64,000 nt of DNA from Sodiomyces alkalinus F11 (lineage: Eukaryota; Ascomycota; Sordariomycetes; Glomerellales; Plectosphaerellaceae), in contig NW_021167079.1 in the NCBI RefSeq assembly GCF_003711515.1, positions 6,318,385 through 6,382,384 on the forward strand, read 5' to 3'. A program made the position numbers and the translations under genes. Positions 58,435 through 64,000 of the stretch are shown in pieces; within the stretch, counting starts at the first letter, position 1; each line of letters opens with the position of its first letter. The notes below the pieces were generated by a model. That model was not told the DNA's origin. It saw nothing but the letters and a program-made list of their open reading frames with translations, and ran no database searches.

Positions 58435-60462
58435 TTAGGTCTTCCGCAGCGACTTTAAGAGCGGCGCGATCCGTGACCGCTTGCTGAGACCGACTCGGTA
58501 CAACGGCTTCCCTGATTGCCAGACCGGACTGCTTGTCCGGGACAAGTCTCGACTTGGGTTGTCAGCCTTTTCTGCTGCTACATCACCAGCCCCCGCGTGC
58601 TTTACAAGTTGTCCGCTTTCTGCATCCTCTGGCATATCCATGTCGCTGGGGGCAGCACCAACGGCTGGTTGGCTGTTGGTTGCTACTTGGAAGTCCTTCG
58701 GCGCGTGAGTGGGAAGGGCATCCGCTGGGTCGTGGGCGGCGACCGTTTCCTGCCCATCCACACTCTCCTCGCTCGTTTTTCTTGTTGGGGAAATGTCTTC
58801 CATCTGTGCTTCCTCAGCTTTCTGCAAGCCAACTGCATCCTGCACAGGTTGATCACCCCATTCATCTACAGGGACAACCCCCTTTTGCGCGTCGTCAATG
58901 TTTCGCAGGCTGCTAGCCTTAGCAACCTTGGCCACTTTCCTTGGTCTACCACGTTTCTTTCTGCCTTTCTTCTCTGTTTGTGGAGCAAGTGGCACGCCTG
59001 CGTCGATTGCGTTCCCACCATCTTCGCTGTGCGTTTTTCCTGGATCATGATCGCCTCCAACGTCGGTTGGGACTTTCGGTGCTTCTTCTGCCTTCCGCGA
59101 ACGGCTCTGTCTTTTGCCCGGTGGAATGCTGTCCGGGCCTGGATCAAACAACGCCCGGGGGGCTTCTCTAGAATCCCCCATCCTGGCGGCAGTTGGAGCG
59201 CACTCCGGCTCCGAGTGATCCAGGTATGCTTCGTGATGAGGCGCACGGCGTCCCCTGCGCCGAGTTAGTCGAGGTGAATAATGCTCGCGAGGTAAGTCCA
59301 TGCCGTCCGGACCATGACACTCGGTATCTACTGTTGTGGATTCCGTTGTCCGCTCTTCGGCCAGAGTGATCGCGTCGGGAGAAGACCGGTTCTGGGAGCT
59401 TCGTCTCCTTTCGCGTATTGGGGACCGCGGTGAAGTGGCCAGTTCCCTGCGCTCCGGCATCTTGGCGCAAGTAGGACTCTTGAACTGGCTGGGTGTAGTG
59501 TAGGCAACTGTCGTCATTCCACTCGATCGGGTGCCTATGTGGTAGTTTGGAGTATCAAAGGGAGGAATAGGACCTTGATCGTCCGGAGATGGGTGGAGTG
59601 ACTGGTAGAGAATTCTCTGGCTTGCTGTTAAGGTGTGCGGCTCAACGTAGAGCGAGATTGACCGATCTATATTCGGTTGGGTTGCCTCCTGGTCCATATT
59701 GGGAACTGTAGTGTTATACGACTCAACAGCATTGTTGTCTAGGCCACCAGCCTCAATGGAAGTTGAGCCGTAACCGGATTGTGATGTCGTTTCCTCCCGC
59801 TCCATCTTTCTCCGTTTGCCAGGACGAGGAGGGGAGGGTCGCTCAACTCTTGTTAAGACTAAGACGTCTTGTGCTGGTGTCTGTTCCGGAGACTGGACCT
59901 CAACGGTTAAATAGAGGTCGTTCTTTCTGTGCCTTTTCTTTGCTGTCTCGATTCCATCTTGTGGCATTTCTAGCGAAAGACGCCTTCTTTTATTGACACG
60001 TATTTCGGACGCTTCGAGGTCCGGACTACTCGGTACGTCCCAGATGTTCCTCATCGCGGTGTGGGTAGTTCGTCCGGGAGTCGTCACTTGCGTCAAGTCG
60101 TCCGATGCCGAATTGATGTTGCCCTTCTTTGCATGTCTGGAATTGTCGACGGGGTCGGTAATGGAAGTCAGCGAGGATATGTTTCCAGTCGCTGCCACCT
60201 GTTTCGGCTGATTAGCATGCACAGAGACTGAACTTGAGCCACCCCCCGGGTGCGATCCGGATGGAAGATGTTGACGGCGAAGGTCTGACTGAAAGAGAAC
60301 TCCATCTGTCGAAGCAGCGCTCACTTCTAGTGGCGTTAGGCAAGGTTCAGGTGGCGACCGCGCGGACGTGGCGCCGATGCCTTTTAAGGGACTTTGCTCC
60401 GGAGTGGAAACACCATCGTTGTCATCTTCGTCGGAGTCCGCAATGATGTTGCGCCGTGTCAT
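58435..60462 (-). CDS. AT-hook nuclear protein with conserved C-terminal box
   Basis: One exon of 675 residues, starting MTRRNIIADSDEDDND, a charged head often seen in nuclear DNA-repair or chromatin proteins. The body is Ser/Pro-rich and disordered, with basic patches (NKRRRLSLE, PGKRRKMEREE) that can act as nuclear localisation signals. An AT-hook core, KKRGRPRK (505-509 for the GRPRK), would bind the minor groove of AT-rich DNA. The last 20 residues, YRVGLSKRSRIAPLLKSLRK (655-674), form a compact basic box that I believe recurs in fungal AT-hook proteins, although I cannot search to confirm. The role is unknown. Just upstream are two CACGTG sites. It lies in the same orientation as RTP1, whose stop is 222 bp away. 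Confidence 0.82.
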   Translation of the reverse strand: MTRRNIIADSDEDDNDGVSTPEQSPLKGIGATSARSPPEPCLTPLEVSAASTDGVLFQSDLRRQHLPSGSHPGGGSSSVSVHANQPKQVAATGNISSLTSITDPVDNSRHAKKGNINSASDDLTQVTTPGRTTHTAMRNIWDVPSSPDLEASEIRVNKRRRLSLEMPQDGIETAKKRHRKNDLYLTVEVQSPEQTPAQDVLVLTRVERPSPPRPGKRRKMEREETTSQSGYGSTSIEAGGLDNNAVESYNTTVPNMDQEATQPNIDRSISLYVEPHTLTASQRILYQSLHPSPDDQGPIPPFDTPNYHIGTRSSGMTTVAYTTPSQFKSPTCAKMPERRELATSPRSPIRERRRSSQNRSSPDAITLAEERTTESTTVDTECHGPDGMDLPREHYSPRLTRRRGRRAPHHEAYLDHSEPECAPTAARMGDSREAPRALFDPGPDSIPPGKRQSRSRKAEEAPKVPTDVGGDHDPGKTHSEDGGNAIDAGVPLAPQTEKKGRKKRGRPRKVAKVAKASSLRNIDDAQKGVVPVDEWGDQPVQDAVGLQKAEEAQMEDISPTRKTSEESVDGQETVAAHDPADALPTHAPKDFQVATNSQPAVGAAPSDMDMPEDAESGQLVKHAGAGDVAAEKADNPSRDLSRTSSPVWQSGKPLYRVGLSKRSRIAPLLKSLRKT

Positions 60463-60564
60463 ATCGCTTTGCAACGCAATTCAATAGTGAAAATACGGAG
60501 AAACATCCGCCGAAAAACAAGGCACCGCGACGCTTGTGCCCCTCATACCTAATACCAACGCGTG

Positions 60565-60580
60565 TCACGTGTTCACGTGA
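60565..60580. promoter_or_regulatory. Tandem CACGTG pair upstream of AT-hook gene
   Basis: TCACGTGTTCACGTGA carries two E-boxes separated by two bases, 103-118 bp upstream of the AT-hook start codon. The close pair suggests cooperative binding by a Cbf1/bHLH-type factor. Confidence 0.6.
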
Positions 60581-60684
60581 CCTTCCCCTTCCCGCAATCT
60601 TATCTTTTCATCCTGGCAGTTCGTGCAGACCCGAAGGACTCGACTCACTCGAGTCTATTATTTACCCCTTTTAACCAGACTTGC

Positions 60685-63535
60685 TCACTCAATTTCCTCT
60701 ATCTTGGGTCTTGTGCTTGTTTCCTGAAGACTTGACCCCATGTGCCCCGGGCTCAATGCGAGCCCTGAGAGCCGCTCCAAGCCAGTGCTTCGCTGTCCAA
60801 TCCCCTCGTGAGGGAGTAAGGAAGCCATCCTCCAGTTGTCCAGGCTCTCTATTACATCCCTCGCATGCTGCTGAACAAGACCATCATTGTCCGTGACAGC
60901 AACATACTTGAGCACCCGCGTGATATCCTCTCGGCTCTGATCCATTAACCCAAAACCAATCCTCCGCCCAGTCTGCTTTGCCTTGTCCAGAGCTCTCACG
61001 AAACTAAGAACCAGCATGACAGCTGCTCGCCGTAGGATACCTTTCTCGATCTCCGGTTCCAGAGTAAGGACGTTGACACAGAGATCTACCGACGCTGAGA
61101 CGAGCTCAGCCCCGATACCTGAAACATTAGTCTCAATGGCTGCAGCAAGGATTGACAACGCAGAAGACCGCATTCGCACATCCTCACTACCCCGCCGGCT
61201 CTCCCAACCCTCAACGATCTGCGTCAAGATGTCGTTACTTTCCTTTTCATCCTCGGGAACTTCATCCCCGAGGTCGGGCACTTCGCCTCCCCAGGCTTCG
61301 TCTGCCTGTTTCTTTTTCATCGCCTGAAGCCTCGCTTCCCGGGCTTGTCTCGCTTCAGTTTTGGGGCGGTAACCCCTTCGGCTAGCGATCGAAAGTAGTG
61401 TCTCAACTACCTGATTCGCGACGTGGCCGGCAAAAGTCTGCCCCAGACGCTCAACCACTTGGAGAAGAGCCTCGCCAAAGCGTAGCCTGACATCCGTCGA
61501 GATGGCTTCCTTTGCGTCCAGGTAGTGCTCCAGGATCTCCTTCACAGTGGCCTTGGGGTGCTTATTGGCCAGCTGGGTGAATACCTTGATGACCCGCAGG
61601 TTGATGAAGTCCTCGTCATCTTGCAACAACGAAGAGAGAAGAACAAGAACGGCCTGGATGTCCAGGGCAGGACTGCTTCTCATGATCAGGCCAGATATGA
61701 GATTCAACCCTTCAGAGCGAACAGGCGGTGGATTATCCGACTGTGTGATGTACGAAATGGCCAGCTTATACGTGTTCCTGTCCTCGATCTGGCTGTTAGT
61801 CGGGACATATGCATCTTGCTCCCCTTCATCTGCCGCGTCGCGGTACTGAAGTAAGAAAGATAGATTCCTCGCGGTTGTGGATACTTCGGGACGGCCTTGC
61901 TTGCTTAGACTGTCCAGACTCTGCTCCAATACTTGGAGACCCTGCGGCTTGAGATTGGACTTTCTGAACACTGGGGACGTGAGGACCAAGTTCAGGAGGC
62001 TCAGGGCCACCGCCACAATGTCGTCGGGCTGAGTTGCTAACGTGTCTGGGTCCAGAATCCGGCATACAAGCTCAAGAACTTGTTCAATCCGGCTGATAAG
62101 TTTCTGCGGAATCTTCTCCAGGAGCTTGTGAAGGATTGTCCCTTCGAAGAGCTCCTCGAGGTTTGGACTCGAGTCGCCGTGATCATCCACCTGTGTGAGA
62201 ATATCAGATCCCGCTTTTGCGTGTTCCGACGTTCGGGTGAGCCATCGGCCGAGTAGGCTCAGGAAGAAAGTAGACACATCGTCAGAGGTGCAACTGGACG
62301 CCACTAGTATCACAAAAGACTCCGACTTTCGCTGCAACTCGCTCCAATCCAGCTCCATGGTTTGCGACGCGTTACTTGGCCGTGGCACGATGACTTCAAT
62401 ACCACCAGACGCAGCAGCATGATAACACCAACTCTGCCTGCCTTCTGAATACTCCCCTTTACAAAGTAGATTGCTCGTAATGGAAAATAATTTAGAAGGG
62501 GAAGCCGCAATCTTGAAGAAGGTTTGTACAAGTAAAGAGGCAGGTTCGGCCAATCTCTTTTGATATTGGGCGTTCGGCTCAACCCAGGATGAGATGGCCC
62601 ATAGCTGCGGTAGAATGGGGTCAAGCAGTCGGCGAGTCTGAGCTGGATAAGGGGTCGAATTAACCAAAATGGATAATCGCGCAAGGGACCGATAAAGGTC
62701 GTCGGATGTCACCAAGACTTTGTCTCGCGTAAAATCAATGATTTCGTAAGACACGTCATTGCTCCTCAAACTATCGCCAGGGGCACGGCGGAGGGATGGA
62801 TTGATGCTGCACAGAAGCGGCTCGGCAAAGCAAACCCAACCTGCAGTTCCTGAAGGGGCGTTGTCAGCATTGTGTGGTTAGAACAGAAGGGTCCTGCAAA
62901 CCATCGCCTACCAGGAGCACCAAACTGCCTGCGTCCGAGAACGCCGAGCATGATGATTTGGGCGGCTGCCTTGGAAAGCTCGGGCCCTTCTAGGCCATCA
63001 AGAAGATGGAACACTTGGGGCGCGATCCCGGCGAACCACGTCTCCGGCGGCACCGAGCTCGGAGGAGACGTTAAAATCCGAGTCGCCACAGCCAAGGCTT
63101 CTTGGGTGATATCGGCACCGCGTTTCTGAGGGATCGCCCCCTCGGACGTCTTCGAAGCGCTACTAGGATGGACCGAAAATACAAACTCCAGAGTACCACG
63201 CACTCCATCTGGCCGTAGTGGGATGCGGGTGAGGGTGTTCATAAGTTCAGGCTTGAGTTCTGGCGGCGCAACGTTCGGCTTGATGAGAGCATTCAGAGCT
63301 GGAAGCAAATTCCATGACCCATTGCTGCAATTCCCTGGTTAGAGACGATCAATTCTTTCTTTTCTATTCTTTTTCTTTGCGTGCAAGGTCAGGTCTACCG
63401 ATCGATGAGCCCCCGGAACTCGCTGAGGGCGCCCTCTCTGACTCCCTGGTCCAACGATGGATCGAAAGCTCGCTTGCCTGCATCAAGAAGCATGTCCGCC
63501 AATGTAGAGCGAGACGGTTCCGAATGTGAAGCCAT
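60685..63535 (-). CDS. RTP1: RTP1/TANGO6-like HEAT-repeat protein
   Basis: Three exons (63399-63535, 62912-63324, 60685-62849; introns 74 and 62 nt) give 904 residues. Yeast Rtp1 helps import assembled RNA polymerase II into the nucleus. The protein is all-helical HEAT-like, with the two conserved C-terminal RTP1 regions: LISGLIMRSSPALDIQAVLVLLSSLLQDDEDFINLRVIKVFTQLANKHP, then RSSALSILAAAIETNVSGIGAEL and RRAAVMLVLSFVRALDKAKQTG. The N-terminal part has SWNLLPALNALIKPNVAPPELKPELMNTLTRIPLRPDGV and GWVCFAEPLLCSINPSLRRAPGDS, which I also recall from fungal members. The ATG at 63535 (MASHSEPSRS) is the first in frame; it gives a shorter N-terminus than yeast Rtp1, and an upstream exon is possible. 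Confidence 0.88.
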
Positions 63536-64000
63536 CGTCCCTACCAGTAAAGCGGTCCGAAACTCAGCTGGTGTGAACACTGGAAGAGGCGAGCAGGCGA
63601 CCCGATGCACTTGGTGTAATTTCACAGTCAAGGCCAGAAGATTAAGGTAAGGTAGGCATAAAAAAGGTCGAAGTACAGGTACCTTCTGGATGACGGAAGA
63701 ATGACTAATGGCTGAGAGGAAAGGTCACGTGCTTTCGCGTGCCATGACGCGGACGCGCCACAGCGCTCCTTGTGGTGCCTATTACGCGTATATCCGTAAC
63801 TTATATTAATACCTGCCACCATTTTTCTCCACTTCCCACTCCCGTCTCTCCTCCCATCTCTCCTCCCATCTCTCCTCCCATCTCTCCTCCCATCTCTCCT
63901 CCCATCTCTCTCCCAACTCAACATCTACACTTCACCAACGGTCAACAAGAGAATCCCAGCACCGGATGTGCAAGTCGTCACTGATTGAACTTGAGATACG
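63536..64000. promoter_or_regulatory. RTP1 upstream region with CACGTG and 12-bp tandem repeat
   Basis: 465 bp to the window end. A CACGTG is at 63725-63730, about 190 bp upstream of the RTP1 start, and a motif block at 63644-63660. No complete gene is seen; a plus-strand gene beyond the window could use the CT-rich right end as its leader. Confidence 0.5.
63843..63913. repeat. 12-bp tandem repeat CTCCTCCCATCT
   Basis: About five and a half near-perfect copies of CTCCTCCCATCT in a strand-asymmetric pyrimidine tract. Frames across it read as repeated SPPI on one strand and RRDG on the other, which is an effect of the repeat and not evidence of a protein. Confidence 0.9.

Noticed and set aside
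63772..63984. Proline-rich SPPI-repeat frame at the right end
   Set aside because: The periodicity is produced by the 12-bp DNA repeat; the opposite strand gives an equally regular RRDG frame.
1..64000. Search for CRISPR arrays, rRNA, insertion sequences or biosynthetic clusters
   Set aside because: None seen: the genes are spliced eukaryotic genes, and no PKS, NRPS, terpene synthase, transposase or reverse transcriptase frame appears.

Overview
The window is nuclear DNA of a filamentous ascomycete (Pezizomycotina, most likely Sordariomycetes). Genes are compact and mostly have one to six short GT-AG introns of about 52-144 nt, several with CTAAC or CTGAC branch points. The content includes a CFEM-PTH11-type receptor, a Zn2Cys6 regulator and a necrosis-inducing (NLP) protein, a mix typical of plant-associated or saprotrophic moulds. 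I support 23 protein genes. I recognise no tRNA, rRNA, CRISPR array or intact transposon. Exon boundaries were read by eye from splice signals; every multi-exon model given as complete sums to a whole number of codons.

Layout. 0-10 kb: a glycosylated multi-pass membrane protein (-), a COG2907-type FAD oxidoreductase (+), COX11 (-) and ribosomal protein L26 (+), the last two sharing a 385-bp divergent promoter. 10.6-13.6 kb: a 957-codon disordered protein (-) with an N-terminal eIF4E-binding motif. 13.6-18.2 kb: a gene-poor gap. 18-31 kb: SET-domain protein (+), type II membrane protein (-), PLP-binding YggS/PLPBP protein (+), AP-2 alpha adaptin (-), NDUFAF5 (+) and ARPC5 (-). 31.7-36.7 kb: V-ATPase subunit B, HMG-CoA lyase and a DUF2470 membrane protein, all on the minus strand.

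37-50 kb is less housekeeping in character: CFEM-GPCR (-), Zn2Cys6 factor (+), NLP (+), a predicted 94-residue protein (-) and a zinc-finger protein (+), with wide gaps between them. 51-64 kb: a membrane-anchored histidine-acid-phosphatase-like protein that has lost both catalytic motifs (-), threonine synthase (-), an AT-hook protein (-) and RTP1 (-).

There is no single operon-like system. Three genes serve mitochondria (COX11, NDUFAF5, HMGCL) and three serve membrane traffic, acidification or actin (AP-2 alpha, VMA2, ARPC5). The receptor-regulator-effector stretch at 37-47 kb is the most ecologically suggestive region. The most unusual features are the predicted 4E-binding protein, the pseudo-phosphatase, a GC-AG intron, microexons of 14 and 20 nt, and a family of short intergenic motifs (AAGGTA/TACCTT blocks) absent from the coding exons.
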